In this document: one piece after another, positions 34,556 to 43,774 of the stretch
Layout: every line of letters starts with the position of its first letter
Position numbering within the stretch: position 1 is the stretch's first letter
Assembly (NCBI GenBank): GCA_964195425.1
Contig: CAXMOM010000016.1
Location: forward strand, 62,001 to 126,000
Source of the DNA: Glaciecola sp964195425
Lineage (GTDB): Bacteria; Pseudomonadota; Gammaproteobacteria; Enterobacterales; Alteromonadaceae
Reading direction: 5' to 3'
Length of the DNA stretch: 64,000 nucleotides
The notes under the pieces: model-generated
Seen by the model: the letters and a program-made list of their open reading frames with translations, nothing else
Database searches by the model: none
Told to the model about the DNA's origin: nothing
Position numbers and translations under genes: made by a program

Positions 34556-37126
34556 TTAAAAACGTTGAATTAGTCTTACGTAAGCAATACGTCCGTAAGC
34601 ATCATACAAGTTGAAGTTATAGTTTCTTCCACTAAATCTGTTTAACTGTGGGTCTTTCTCAAATATATTCTGAGCACCAACAGAAACGGTAGTGCCGGTT
34701 CCGAATATATATGTAGCTTGCATATCATGAGTTATCCAAGAGGCTGTATCTGCACCACCTTGACGCTGAGAACCAATATAATTAGCTACCCATGCGAACT
34801 CAAAATCAGCAATAGCATATGAAGACGAGAATGAACCACGTTTGTCAGGTTCACCCTCAGTTTTCAATGTATCTTCACCACCATCAACGATGCTGTCGAT
34901 TTGCTGGCTAAACTGTAATGTTTGAGACAAGCTACCGTAGTCACCAAAATCAAAGTTAGTGTTGAAGTTAAGATCTACACCACTGATTTCCCACTTACCT
35001 TCGTTAGAGTTACCTTGGGTAATTAAGTCGATACCACCGTTTGGCAATCTACTCACACCGATACCAGGAGGTAATGCAACACCAGTCTGCTCACGAGTAA
35101 GGATAGTTTGAGAACCAAAGAATCTTATCAAATTATCAATTTCAATATCATAATAGTCAACAGACATATTCAACCAATCTGTTGGCTGGTATGCAAGACC
35201 TAAAGACAATTGCTTAGAACTCTCAGAACTGATTTCTGGGTTAGCAATAGTAAGGGCGCTAACTTGGATATCACAGTCAGCTTCCAAACCTAAGTTAATA
35301 CATGAAGGACCATCAGAAACACTTGGGTTACCCGGCTGTGGTTGCTGTGTCAATATGTCTAAAGTTGGTGCTCTAAAGCCTTCACCGTATGATGCACGAA
35401 GAACAAGTCCTTCCATGGCTTCAAAACGTGCAGAGATTTTAGGAGAAAAATCACTACCGTAATCAGAATATTCATCATAACGACCGGCAACTGTTACTTC
35501 TAGCGCATCTGTTACTGGCACTAAAGTCTCAAAATATAGACCCTTAACATCTCTGCCACCACCAGCACTATTACCAGCAGAACCACCTACTTGACCAGCT
35601 TCTGATAATGAATCGTATTGGTCAGTATAAGTTTCTTTTCTGTACTCAAAACCAACAACGGCTTGAATTGTACCAGCATCCATTTCGAACACATCAAACG
35701 CTACAGAACCGAAGGCTTCTTCTTGGCCAAATGTACCAATTCTAGCGGTAGTAACCTTAAGGCCATTAAGCAAAGTTTGGTAAGCACTTCTATCAGCAGT
35801 ACTGGTAAAACGGTCACCAAACGGGTCGTTCAAAAGATAGTCGCCGCTATCTAGTGCGCGTCGAGCATTTGAAGACATTAGGTAGTTTCTACCAATGTCG
35901 TAAGTTTTAGATTTAGACTTTCTAATACCAAAATCAACAAACATGTCGTTAATTTCGCCTTCAACGCCTACGAAGAAATCTGTTGACCAGTTATCTACTT
36001 CGCTGTCGCGGTTACCTAGAGCGGCAAATCGGTGACGAACATTTACTTCTCTTTGATCGCCGTTTGCAACATCATAAAACGGAGAAAGAGGATTAGTCGG
36101 GTTGTTTATACTGTCAGCACCAACGAATGCAGCATCGCCAGCGTTGTTTAATGACGGCGCATATCTACCGAAAGATTTTGTGCTTGTTACTAATGTTTGA
36201 GAGAAGATTTTCCAATCATCATTAATTTCGTAATCAGCCTTTAAGAATGCAGACTGGTTTGAAGTTGATGCTTCGTTAGCATTTGTAGCATTAAAGTTAT
36301 ATGCACAAAGTCCCGAGCTTAGAATGAAAAAGTTCTCTAAAGCATCACACTCAGCGTCTGGTATTACTGAAGTAAAACCGTCAGCAGTTCTCCAGTTAAC
36401 ACCGAAACTTGAAGCGCCTGGCTGAACCCACTCGTAAGCGTTTTCAAAGATAATATCGCGGCTGTTCCAAGATACGCCACCAATGATGCTGCCTTTTTCA
36501 CTAGTTGTACCAAATACTGCTGAACCTTCTTCTCTGTCACCACCTTCTTCTGGTGTGCTAACGTCTGAAGCACCTAGGCGCAGCTCAACACCGTCGAAAT
36601 CTTTACGAAGGATGATGTTAACAACACCAGCGATTGCGTCAGAACCGTATACAGCAGATGCACCGTCAGAAAGAATTTCGATTCTTTCAACAGCAGCAAT
36701 TGGAATAGAGTTCAAATCTTGTGAGTTACCTGTAGACGGAGACTTCGGTAAACGACGACCGTCAACTAATATCAACGAACGCTCAGAACCTAGACCACGA
36801 AGGTTTATTTGTGAAACACCCTGTGCAGAACTACCTGACTGAGGACGGAACGAACCAGCACTGTTGAAGCTGGTGCTACGCAATAAATCAGAAACAGAAA
36901 TTTGACCAGATAGGTCAATTGCAGCTCTGTCTATTACTGTTACAGGAACAGATCCTTCTAAATCAGTACGTCTAATACGTGAACCAGTAACCTGAATTTT
37001 TTCAATATTCTCTTCAGCTTGAGTTTCTTGCTGTGCTACTACAGCGCCAGAAAAACTTAATCCTGACAAGGTTCCGAATGCGATAGCTAATGAAACAGAC
37101 TTCGCTATTTTGTTATTTGTAAACAT
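34556..37126 (-). CDS. TonB-dependent outer membrane receptor 1
   Basis: Outer-membrane active transporter of 856 residues powered by TonB. A signal peptide (AKSVSLAIAFGTLSGLSFSG) is followed by a TonB-box-like EEKIEKIQVTGSR-type region (here EENIEKIQVTGSRIRRTD), a plug domain (PVTVIDRAAIDLSGQISVSD, INLRGLGSERSLILVDGRRL, AVERIEILSDGASAVYGSDA), and a barrel ending YGRIAYVRLIQRF with the terminal phenylalanine. It belongs to the large plug type common in Alteromonadales and often used for peptides or complex substrates; the ligand is not evident. The ATG has GGGAG upstream. The promoter carries a Fur-like palindrome, hinting at metal regulation. Confidence 0.93.
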   Translation of the reverse strand: MFTNNKIAKSVSLAIAFGTLSGLSFSGAVVAQQETQAEENIEKIQVTGSRIRRTDLEGSVPVTVIDRAAIDLSGQISVSDLLRSTSFNSAGSFRPQSGSSAQGVSQINLRGLGSERSLILVDGRRLPKSPSTGNSQDLNSIPIAAVERIEILSDGASAVYGSDAIAGVVNIILRKDFDGVELRLGASDVSTPEEGGDREEGSAVFGTTSEKGSIIGGVSWNSRDIIFENAYEWVQPGASSFGVNWRTADGFTSVIPDAECDALENFFILSSGLCAYNFNATNANEASTSNQSAFLKADYEINDDWKIFSQTLVTSTKSFGRYAPSLNNAGDAAFVGADSINNPTNPLSPFYDVANGDQREVNVRHRFAALGNRDSEVDNWSTDFFVGVEGEINDMFVDFGIRKSKSKTYDIGRNYLMSSNARRALDSGDYLLNDPFGDRFTSTADRSAYQTLLNGLKVTTARIGTFGQEEAFGSVAFDVFEMDAGTIQAVVGFEYRKETYTDQYDSLSEAGQVGGSAGNSAGGGRDVKGLYFETLVPVTDALEVTVAGRYDEYSDYGSDFSPKISARFEAMEGLVLRASYGEGFRAPTLDILTQQPQPGNPSVSDGPSCINLGLEADCDIQVSALTIANPEISSESSKQLSLGLAYQPTDWLNMSVDYYDIEIDNLIRFFGSQTILTREQTGVALPPGIGVSRLPNGGIDLITQGNSNEGKWEISGVDLNFNTNFDFGDYGSLSQTLQFSQQIDSIVDGGEDTLKTEGEPDKRGSFSSSYAIADFEFAWVANYIGSQRQGGADTASWITHDMQATYIFGTGTTVSVGAQNIFEKDPQLNRFSGRNYNFNLYDAYGRIAYVRLIQRF

Positions 37127-37143
37127 CTAATGTCTCCCTAGAG

Positions 37144-37243
37144 CACTATAAATAGTGGAAAAGTAATCGCTTTTTTACGATCTTTTATTATCGAGAATAA
37201 TTCTCGTGGGCGGATTTTAAACGTAAGGGGATACCGTGGTCAA
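37144..37243 (-). promoter_or_regulatory. TonB receptor 1 promoter with Fur-like 7-1-7 palindrome
   Basis: On the minus strand TTGACC (37238-37243) and TAAAAT (37214-37219) form a -35/-10 pair with an 18-base spacer. Immediately downstream of the -10, at 37192-37206, is a perfect CGAGAAT-A-ATTCTCG palindrome of 7-1-7 form. Compared with the 7-1-7 Fur consensus TGATAAT-N-ATTATCA it matches 10 of 14 arm positions. A second inverted repeat, CACTAT-AA-ATAGTG (37144-37157), lies in the leader close to the ribosome site. Overlap with the transcription start suits a repressor operator; Fur, Zur or another repressor is inferred. Confidence 0.5.
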
Positions 37244-37593
37244 CTTAATGTTTGCAGGTTTTATGAAAGGTTCAATAAATATATATATTTTTGGGAAACA
37301 AATATTTACATAAAAGCGAATAGTGGCAATACTTTAGCGCTAGCTGGTCTGATGTTTATTTTTCATAATCACGTATCTTATATTTATAAAGCAATCTGGA
37401 ATTTAACAACTTATTAACGTAATTCGCATCATTTAGAAGATATTTGTGATACTTTTTGGTGTTTTACTGAGTCAATAAACAGATCATTTTCGATTATTTT
37501 GACGCTTAACGCATAAAAATAACGCAATATGATAAGTCAGAAACCGACAAGCACGGTCTGATAAAATGCGAATATCTTGATGGCGTGTATTTT
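37244..37593. other. Intergenic stretch without identified genes
   Basis: AT-rich gap between the receptor 1 promoter and the 3' end of the DUF3859-like gene. I see no ORF, no clear terminator for the upstream gene (only a weak AGACCG/CGGTTTCT-type stem near 37540-37562), and no repeat worth naming. Confidence 0.5.
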
Positions 37594-38028
37594 TTAAAAG
37601 CCGCGTTTTTTCCAAAAGTTAGCTTCTTGTTGAGTATTAATTTCATTAGTTATTTCAAACGTTTTTGATGCCACGTTAACGCCGTCATACATTATAGTCA
37701 TACTCCACAAACCAAGCTTGTCAAACTCAGGCGCCCATATAGTATCACCTAAGTAAAACTGCCAGTCGTTATTTCTAACCTGTACCTCGCCCTCAAAGGG
37801 TGCCATGGGCATTCCCTTTTCATCGGTAATATCAGGGTGTTCAATACGCCAATGAAGGATTAAACCTTTAGCTTTTTGGGCCCGCACAATGAGACCAAAC
37901 TCAATATCAACTTCAGCCGGAATAAGTAACGTAGATTGTTTGCTCTTTGGCAGGGTTTTACCGCTACCCTTCCAACCATCGTAGATTCCATAGCTTTGAG
38001 TAGTAAACGTCGGTTTGGATTTAGCCAT
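37594..38028 (-). CDS. DUF3859-like protein
   Basis: Protein of 144 residues with no signal peptide. It begins MAKSKPTFTTQSYGIYDGWK and has a beta-rich look: IPAEVDIEFGLIVRAQKAKG, ILHWRIEHPDITDEKG, WSMTIMYDGVNVASKTFEI. The GIYDGW opening and the length recall the DUF3859 family, whose function is unknown; I am moderately sure of that match. It starts five bases after the TPR-oxygenase gene ends on the same strand, so the two are very likely cotranscribed and may act together. Confidence 0.65.
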   Translation of the reverse strand: MAKSKPTFTTQSYGIYDGWKGSGKTLPKSKQSTLLIPAEVDIEFGLIVRAQKAKGLILHWRIEHPDITDEKGMPMAPFEGEVQVRNNDWQFYLGDTIWAPEFDKLGLWSMTIMYDGVNVASKTFEITNEINTQQEANFWKKRGF

Positions 38029-38033
38029 GTCTA

Positions 38034-39851
38034 TTAGCTCGGCACCACATCGTAGCCAATGGTCATGCGTTCTGTGCCTTTGCTAAAGGGTACCGTTCCA
38101 TGCCAGGTATAAGATGGGAAAAGCGCTAAGCTGCCAACTTTGGGCTTGATATAAGTTTTAGGTTCCAAGTTTAACCCTAGTTTGAGCGGCGGCTGACCAA
38201 ATTGAATCCAGCCCTCGTTGTTCTGCGTCTCCATCTCAACACTCGATGGCAGGACGATATAAAACGCTGAGCTCAACCAGCCTTGTGAATGTGTATGATT
38301 GATATGATGGCCAGATTCTTTTAGCAGCACCGACCAAGCGCCTGCGAATCGAATCATATCGCTCTTTCTTCGCAAAAAAGGATGAGTCGGGTCGTCAGGC
38401 AATTGTTTAGTGTATGCGAGCAATGTGGTTCTCAGCGCCTTTTTTACCTGAACAATCATCGGATTTTGCAAGCCAAAAAGATTGCCGCTAGTTTGACTGC
38501 CTTGTCTTAGAGATTGGTTCACCGGTTCATTTTGAGAGACATGCAAAGGCCGAAGCACCGCTTCGAGAGCTTTACAAAAATCTTCCGTAGAAGAAAATGC
38601 ATCGGGTATGTCGATGTTGCAAGCTCGAATATATTTATCATAGCCATGCAGCCAGTCTTCTCTGGCATCGCCCATCACCCGCCAAATAGTACCTTGGTAG
38701 CCCCATGCAGTTTGATGGTTGGGGTCAAGTATTACGGCTCTTCCTATTTGCTCATCTGCGCGGTCAATATCGCCGATTCTTATCAGGTGTCGCACATACG
38801 AAAGTATCAAGTTAACGTCGTTAGGTTGCAATCCTATCGCTCTATCGAACAACTTTCCAGCCTGCTCAAATTCACCCATGCCTTCGCGGATATTAGCTTC
38901 TGAGCTTACTAGCATCGGCTGAACGTTGGCTATGTTGCTGGCAAAGTTTAGAGCCTTCAGAGCCTCGTCGTAGCGCTCCATCTCATATAATAGATTTATT
39001 AACTTAAAATGCAGGGCTATGTTTTCTTTTTGATTCACAACGGCGCTACGCAGTTCATCAACCGCATCGATAGTCGGATCATTCTCATAGAGAATTCGCG
39101 CCAAGGCATCATGACCTTCAGTATAATAGGGGAAATCACTGCATATCTTCCGGTATACAGTGATGCTGTCTTGCGCTTTACCCTGATCGAGTAACACAGA
39201 GGCTCGACCATCCAATAACTCTGGACCATTAAAACCAGCACCTTCAGCCTTATTGAAACAGTGAAGGGCAGCGTCGAGCTCACCGAGCAGCCGTCTTACA
39301 ACACCAAGATTAATCCACGCCGCGGCATTCATTGGGTCATGGATGACCGCTTTCTCAAAGGCGTCAGCGGCTTCAAAAATCTTGTCTTGAGCCCGCAGCG
39401 CGCTGCCAAGCCCGTGCCAACCAAGTGTGTTATTTGGCTGTAGTCTGATAATTTGCCGGTAAGCTTTTTCAGCGAGCTGTGGCTTAGCAACATTACTCGC
39501 TGCTGCGCCCATACCCGCCCAGCCATTTATAAAAGCAGGGTTAAGCTTTACTGTTTTTTGATATTCTTCAAGTGCTTCATCGAATCGGCCAATACCGCTA
39601 AGCAAGTTGGCAAAATTACCGACTATGTAAAAATTCAGCTTGTTCAGTTTGATCGCTTTACGAAAATACGTTTCCGCACTCACCGCGTCGCCCTTTGCCT
39701 TACTACAAAGGGCAAGAAGATGCGCAGCATCATCGCTATTTGGATTAACGGCCAAAACCTGGGCAGCTAGTTCCTTCGCTTCATCCGGACGGCCTCTTTG
39801 CAGCAGTTGGGAGGCCGTTTGTAGTTTTTTCTGTGCGTGATGACCTAACAA
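38034..39851 (-). CDS. TPR protein with C-terminal 2OG-Fe(II) oxygenase domain
   Basis: A 605-residue protein with about ten tetratricopeptide repeats over residues 1-370 (for example AETYFRKAIKLNKLNFYIVG, EALEEYQKTVKLNPAFINGW) and a C-terminal dioxygenase-like domain. Likely iron and 2-oxoglutarate ligands are in HHINHTHSQGWLSSAFYIV, the second histidine in LFPSYTWHGTVPFS, and the arginine in GTERMTIGYD. This fusion belongs to a family annotated as putative 2OG-Fe(II) oxygenase; TPRs may hold a protein substrate. The start is a TTG with GAGGA six bases upstream. No signal peptide, so it acts in the cytoplasm. It forms an operon with the DUF3859-like gene. Confidence 0.82.
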   Translation of the reverse strand: MLGHHAQKKLQTASQLLQRGRPDEAKELAAQVLAVNPNSDDAAHLLALCSKAKGDAVSAETYFRKAIKLNKLNFYIVGNFANLLSGIGRFDEALEEYQKTVKLNPAFINGWAGMGAAASNVAKPQLAEKAYRQIIRLQPNNTLGWHGLGSALRAQDKIFEAADAFEKAVIHDPMNAAAWINLGVVRRLLGELDAALHCFNKAEGAGFNGPELLDGRASVLLDQGKAQDSITVYRKICSDFPYYTEGHDALARILYENDPTIDAVDELRSAVVNQKENIALHFKLINLLYEMERYDEALKALNFASNIANVQPMLVSSEANIREGMGEFEQAGKLFDRAIGLQPNDVNLILSYVRHLIRIGDIDRADEQIGRAVILDPNHQTAWGYQGTIWRVMGDAREDWLHGYDKYIRACNIDIPDAFSSTEDFCKALEAVLRPLHVSQNEPVNQSLRQGSQTSGNLFGLQNPMIVQVKKALRTTLLAYTKQLPDDPTHPFLRRKSDMIRFAGAWSVLLKESGHHINHTHSQGWLSSAFYIVLPSSVEMETQNNEGWIQFGQPPLKLGLNLEPKTYIKPKVGSLALFPSYTWHGTVPFSKGTERMTIGYDVVPS

Positions 39852-39922
39852 GAATAGTCCTCATAATGTAAACTCGCCTAGCGCACAAGAACAATAAACA
39901 CTATATCTGAATTAAAGTAGCC

Positions 39923-40411
39923 CTAACGTCCAGGGGTAAGATATTTCGTACATTGCATAAGTTTGCGATTGCTCCCAGTTGCTGATCTTCTATAACAACT
40001 TACTTCCTGAGCTTTGGCGCCATATTTTGCTATATAATCAGCCACAAGCGGTGCTAAAGCAACAACTTGTTCATCAGTAAGAGCACTATGAATTTGGTCC
40101 CTTACTATTCTCCACTTTTTTTCGTTAACTTCTGCTGCTACATTTAACCACAGATACGCCTGCGTGTAATCTTGATCAACACCTAAGCCTTCCATGTATA
40201 ACAAGGCCAGTGTAAATTGAGATACCTTATTTCCAAGTTTAGATGCTAAATCGAGATGCTCAACGGCACGATCGTAATTCTTGACCCGAACGGCCGAACT
40301 GCTTAATTCTGTTGCTCTATTAAATTCTGCTACTTCAAAAGTTGTTGCAGCATTAGCTGTCATCGAACAAAGACTAAAAGTTGTTGCTGCTAGTAAGAAT
40401 AATTTTTTCAC
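39923..40411 (-). CDS. Secreted Sel1-like repeat protein
   Basis: Protein of 162 residues with a signal peptide (MKKLFLLAATTFSLCSMTAN, cleaved near ANAA). The mature part has a TPR/Sel1-like helical pair: NYDRAVEHLDLASKLGN and LALLYMEGLGVDQDYTQAYL, the latter a typical Sel1 unit. The C-terminus has two cysteines (VSCYRRSATG, MQCTKYLTPGR) that could form a disulfide. Such proteins usually mediate protein contacts in the periplasm; a specific role is not visible. It is on the same strand as its neighbours but separated by 70-150 bases on each side. Confidence 0.7.
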   Translation of the reverse strand: MKKLFLLAATTFSLCSMTANAATTFEVAEFNRATELSSSAVRVKNYDRAVEHLDLASKLGNKVSQFTLALLYMEGLGVDQDYTQAYLWLNVAAEVNEKKWRIVRDQIHSALTDEQVVALAPLVADYIAKYGAKAQEVSCYRRSATGSNRKLMQCTKYLTPGR

Positions 40412-40558
40412 CTTGGCTTTCCTTATTATTTAGGCTACAGCTCAATAGTGACATTTAAAAATGTAACATAGGATGTCAAGATGTAACAAAATTTGTGAAA
40501 ACCTTTTGGGCTACACTTTTTGTAGGAAGGAAGATTTAAAAAAACGTTACAAAAATAA

Positions 40559-41065
40559 TTATTTAATACGTAGCGCAAAGTTAATGACGACTCTGGTTTC
40601 GGTATCAGTTTGAACCGTTCCATAATGTGGTACATTTTTAAATATTATAAGTTGGTTTTCTTTGGATTGGATTTCTTGATCACCAACGACCGTTTTGCCA
40701 TTGCAACTATTAACGTGAAATATACCAATCCGAAATTTATCAGACACTCCTGAGTCTAGTGGTATATCAACATGTGTCGGATGTATTACTTCGTGACCTT
40801 GATTGGTATACAAGACAGCACGAATTCGGCTTACGCCTATGAACTTGACCTTGTCTTGCATAGGAAGAAGCATACCTCGAACGGGCTCAAACATATTTGG
40901 GTTAACCACTTTTCCATTGTCCATGAAAGTGTGTCCAAACATAAAGTGTTTTTCAGATGACACTACATGATCAGAATAATGCCAAGGAATCATGTTAGTC
41001 ATTAGCAGGCGTTTGATGTCATTAAAATGTGCTTGCGGTAAAAAATCTTGAAAAACTTCAGTCAT
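40559..41065 (-). CDS. Small 2OG-Fe(II) oxygenase-like protein
   Basis: About 168 residues from the ATG at 41065; the frame opens at 41107, but the extra 14 residues look unlike a real N-terminus. It begins MTEVFQDFLPQAHFNDIKRL. The double-stranded-helix pattern of 2OG-Fe(II) oxygenases is suggested by HPTHVDIPLDSG (H-x-D), a middle strand KFRIGIFHVNSCNG, and the distal NVPHYGTVQTDTETRVVINF with histidine and arginine. It resembles small oxygenase-like proteins of phage and marine bacteria that act on the ends of proteins or nucleotides; substrate unknown. It may be cotranscribed with the Sel1 protein downstream. Confidence 0.6.
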   Translation of the reverse strand: MTEVFQDFLPQAHFNDIKRLLMTNMIPWHYSDHVVSSEKHFMFGHTFMDNGKVVNPNMFEPVRGMLLPMQDKVKFIGVSRIRAVLYTNQGHEVIHPTHVDIPLDSGVSDKFRIGIFHVNSCNGKTVVGDQEIQSKENQLIIFKNVPHYGTVQTDTETRVVINFALRIK

Positions 41066-41370
41066 AGTATTGCAATCTTTAGTTCTTTTATAGGTGTAGC
41101 CTAGCAATTACTTATCATTGTTGGCAAGGTTTTCAAAATGAATTAGTCAAATACACGGGCTCGATTGGGTTGTAATGATCAGTAGCCATTGTATGAAAGT
41201 GTCTATAAATATTCTGTGTTATGTGTACTCAAATAAAGTGTGTAGTAAAATTATAAATGCATCAAACATTCGAACTTTACCAAATAGTTTGATACTGTTG
41301 GGCACAAACCAAAGGGAATGCGACGCAGGCAACACTTTTGCTGTCGCCAACATAACAAGGATTATCAGTG

Positions 41371-43332
41371 ATGATCAGAGTCATTGCTTTTTTGTTTTTT
41401 TTCGCTTCATTCAATGTAATATCTACCGAAATCCCCGTTACAGACTTCGTAAAACATGGCGATTACCTCAATATGGAATTGTCACCAGATGGCAAACATA
41501 TTGCGTCACGCGTGCGTGTTGACGGACGTGTCTATCTGGTCTTTTTAAACACCGCAAGCATGAAAATTGTGGGCGGCGTTAAACCCAAAAGCGGTGATGA
41601 AATTCATTCAGCTTACTGGATAAACAGCGATCGCATTGTATATCAATTTAGAGAAGCTGTTTATTATTCTGATACTCCTATAGCCACAGGCGAGTTGTTC
41701 GCCACCAATATTGATGGTACCAAGGCTGAGATGTTGTACGGGTACAGAGCCGGCGAGAGCACACTCGGATCTAGAATTAAGAAACGTGAAGATACCAAGG
41801 CAACACCAGAAATTATTAGCAAGCTAGTTAATGATGAAAAGCAAATTCTTATTGTTGAATATCCTTGGACACTAGAGGGAACTTTTTTTTATGACACCCG
41901 CAAAAATCACTCTATTATTAGCCGCCTAAATATTTACACTGGGCTAAAGAGAAAAATAGAAACACTGCCTTTCCCGGGCGCAAGGCCGTTTGCCAATGAA
42001 GATGGGCAGGTTAGGTTTGTTCGTTGGAGAAACGAAAAGTTCGAAACCGAATTCGCTTATCGCGATAATGATGATGCCCCGTGGGCTAATCTTGATAATG
42101 AGCAAGTAAAAAACCATGTGCCAATTGGGGTGAGTAAAGATGGTAAAAATGTTTATTTCCGTGGTCGAGTTGGGGAAGCAGAATTTAGTACAGTGTTTGA
42201 GCTGGATTTAAAAAGCGGTGCCTACACACAACTCTTTAGTGACTTAACAGCAGATGTTGAAAACCTCACTTGGGATAAAGAACTCGACAAGCCAGTTATA
42301 GGTTTTACATTTCCCAACAAAGTTGCCTATAGCTATGCGGGCGGCGCCAGTAAAACTGCAAAGCTGCATAAACTATTAGTTGATGCATTTTCAAGCCAGC
42401 AGGTTTCAATTACCAGTCAAAGTGGAGAGCTTGCTCTCGTGCACGTTAAAAGTGATGTAAATCCTGGCGAGTACTTTTTATTTAACACTGTCACTAACAA
42501 CGCTAGTTTTTTGTGGGCTAACCGTTCATGGCTTGATCCAACTCAAATGGCGAGCATGCAGCCCATTAAATTCACTACCAACGATGGCTTCTTTATAAAC
42601 GGATATATTACATTACCCACCAATTTAGCTGAAAACGAAAAAGCCCCAATGGTGGTGATGATCCACGGCGGGCCTCACGGGGTTAGAGACTACTGGTCAT
42701 TTGACAGCGAGGTACAGTTATTTGCCAGTCGCGGTTATGCGGTATTGCAAATTAATTATCGCGGCAGCGGCGGTTACGGTAACAAGTTTGAACGAGCTGG
42801 CCATATGCAGTGGGGTGGAAAGATGATTCAAGACATTCTTGACGGCACTCAACATGCTATTAATAACTATCCTATTGACGAGAACCGCATGTGCTTATAT
42901 GGCGCAAGCTATGGTGGCTATGCAGCCCTAATGTCGGCCGTACGGGCACCTGACACTTTTAAATGTACCATTGGGTATGTCGGTCTTTATGATCTAAATT
43001 ATTTTTATTCTGAAAGCGACGTTATGAATTTAATGGGTGGTGAGGCATACCTTAATAAGGTTATAGGCACAAATAAGGAGCAGTTGAACGAGTTTTCGCC
43101 GGTTAATCACGCCGATAAAATCAAGGCAAACGTGATGTTAATTCATGGTGAAAAAGACTCCAGAGTACCTGTAATAAATGCGGAAACCATGTTGAAGAGA
43201 TTTAAAAGTGTGGGCAAAGAAGTACCATATTTAAACTTCAGTAATAGTGGTCATGGTGTATTTGACGAAGAAGGAAGGGATATCTTATATAATGGCGTAC
43301 TCGAATTCTTGGACAAGAATACTGGTGAATAA
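41371..43332 (+). CDS. Secreted S9 family (prolyl oligopeptidase) peptidase
   Basis: Serine peptidase of 653 residues with a signal peptide (MIRVIAFLFFFASFNVISTE), a beta-propeller domain (MELSPDGKHIASRVR and further WD-like strands) and a C-terminal alpha/beta hydrolase domain. The catalytic triad is intact: S513 in LYGASYGGYAAL, D596 in HGEKDSRVPV, H628 in NSGHGVF; the oxyanion segment MIHGGPHGV is also present. Such enzymes cleave short peptides after proline or other residues in the periplasm and often lie beside TonB-dependent receptors that import peptides, as here (receptor 2 starts 554 bases downstream). A GTG at 41368 is an alternative start. Confidence 0.9.
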   Translation: MIRVIAFLFFFASFNVISTEIPVTDFVKHGDYLNMELSPDGKHIASRVRVDGRVYLVFLNTASMKIVGGVKPKSGDEIHSAYWINSDRIVYQFREAVYYSDTPIATGELFATNIDGTKAEMLYGYRAGESTLGSRIKKREDTKATPEIISKLVNDEKQILIVEYPWTLEGTFFYDTRKNHSIISRLNIYTGLKRKIETLPFPGARPFANEDGQVRFVRWRNEKFETEFAYRDNDDAPWANLDNEQVKNHVPIGVSKDGKNVYFRGRVGEAEFSTVFELDLKSGAYTQLFSDLTADVENLTWDKELDKPVIGFTFPNKVAYSYAGGASKTAKLHKLLVDAFSSQQVSITSQSGELALVHVKSDVNPGEYFLFNTVTNNASFLWANRSWLDPTQMASMQPIKFTTNDGFFINGYITLPTNLAENEKAPMVVMIHGGPHGVRDYWSFDSEVQLFASRGYAVLQINYRGSGGYGNKFERAGHMQWGGKMIQDILDGTQHAINNYPIDENRMCLYGASYGGYAALMSAVRAPDTFKCTIGYVGLYDLNYFYSESDVMNLMGGEAYLNKVIGTNKEQLNEFSPVNHADKIKANVMLIHGEKDSRVPVINAETMLKRFKSVGKEVPYLNFSNSGHGVFDEEGRDILYNGVLEFLDKNTGE

Positions 43333-43391
43333 AAGACGAGCACGTTTACGTCCATTCGTGCTGTAATGCATGTCGTTGCAATATCGTATCA

Positions 43392-43424
43392 TTTCTCGCC
43401 CGTATGAAGTGTTTCGGGCGAGAT
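43392..43424. repeat. Inverted repeat, TCTCGCCCG hairpin
   Basis: A nine-base perfect stem TCTCGCCCG / CGGGCGAGA with a 12-base loop, about 60 bases after the S9 peptidase stop. Neither strand has a following T run, so it is not a canonical terminator; it may stabilise the peptidase mRNA 3' end. Confidence 0.6.
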
Positions 43425-43636
43425 GAGCACTGGCCACAGAAAAAATAGAACAAAGTTTAGTACAAAATCTCAATATATGAGATAACGTTCAATAAACGAC
43501 ATATCCAACTAAGTTAAATTTTTTCAAATGGAAAACGAAACCGTATACATGCGCTATTCAATAAACCTTAATTTTTTGTGTTTTACTCGTGTTTACAGTT
43601 ATTTATAGCGTGACTGTAAGGTACATTTATATCCAA

Positions 43637-43774
43637 CTATGCAGCCTTCTTAACTACAATCAATTCCTCAGAACGTCTATCTAATTCAAGCAATATCTTA
43701 GCGTGTAGCTTCTTGCCGTGAGTATTGTCGCGTTTTTGCGTCAGGGTATAATTCCCACATTTGACCGATTGCAT
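43637..43774 (-). CDS. Candidate 45-residue ORF or gene remnant
   Basis: An ATG at 43774 opens a frame on the minus strand encoding a charged peptide (MQSVKCGNYTLTQKRDNTHG, then KKLHAKILLELDRRSEELIV and VKKAA). The open frame extends upstream without a standard start to about 43816, reading RGCEPLTGLYTLS just before the ATG. Its composition is protein-like, and the helical KKLHAKILLELDRRSEEL is unlikely to be random. No ribosome site is present. It lies opposite the promoter and leader of TonB receptor 2, so it may be part of a dispersed repeat or the tail of a lost gene. Confidence 0.35.
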   Translation of the reverse strand: MQSVKCGNYTLTQKRDNTHGKKLHAKILLELDRRSEELIVVKKAA

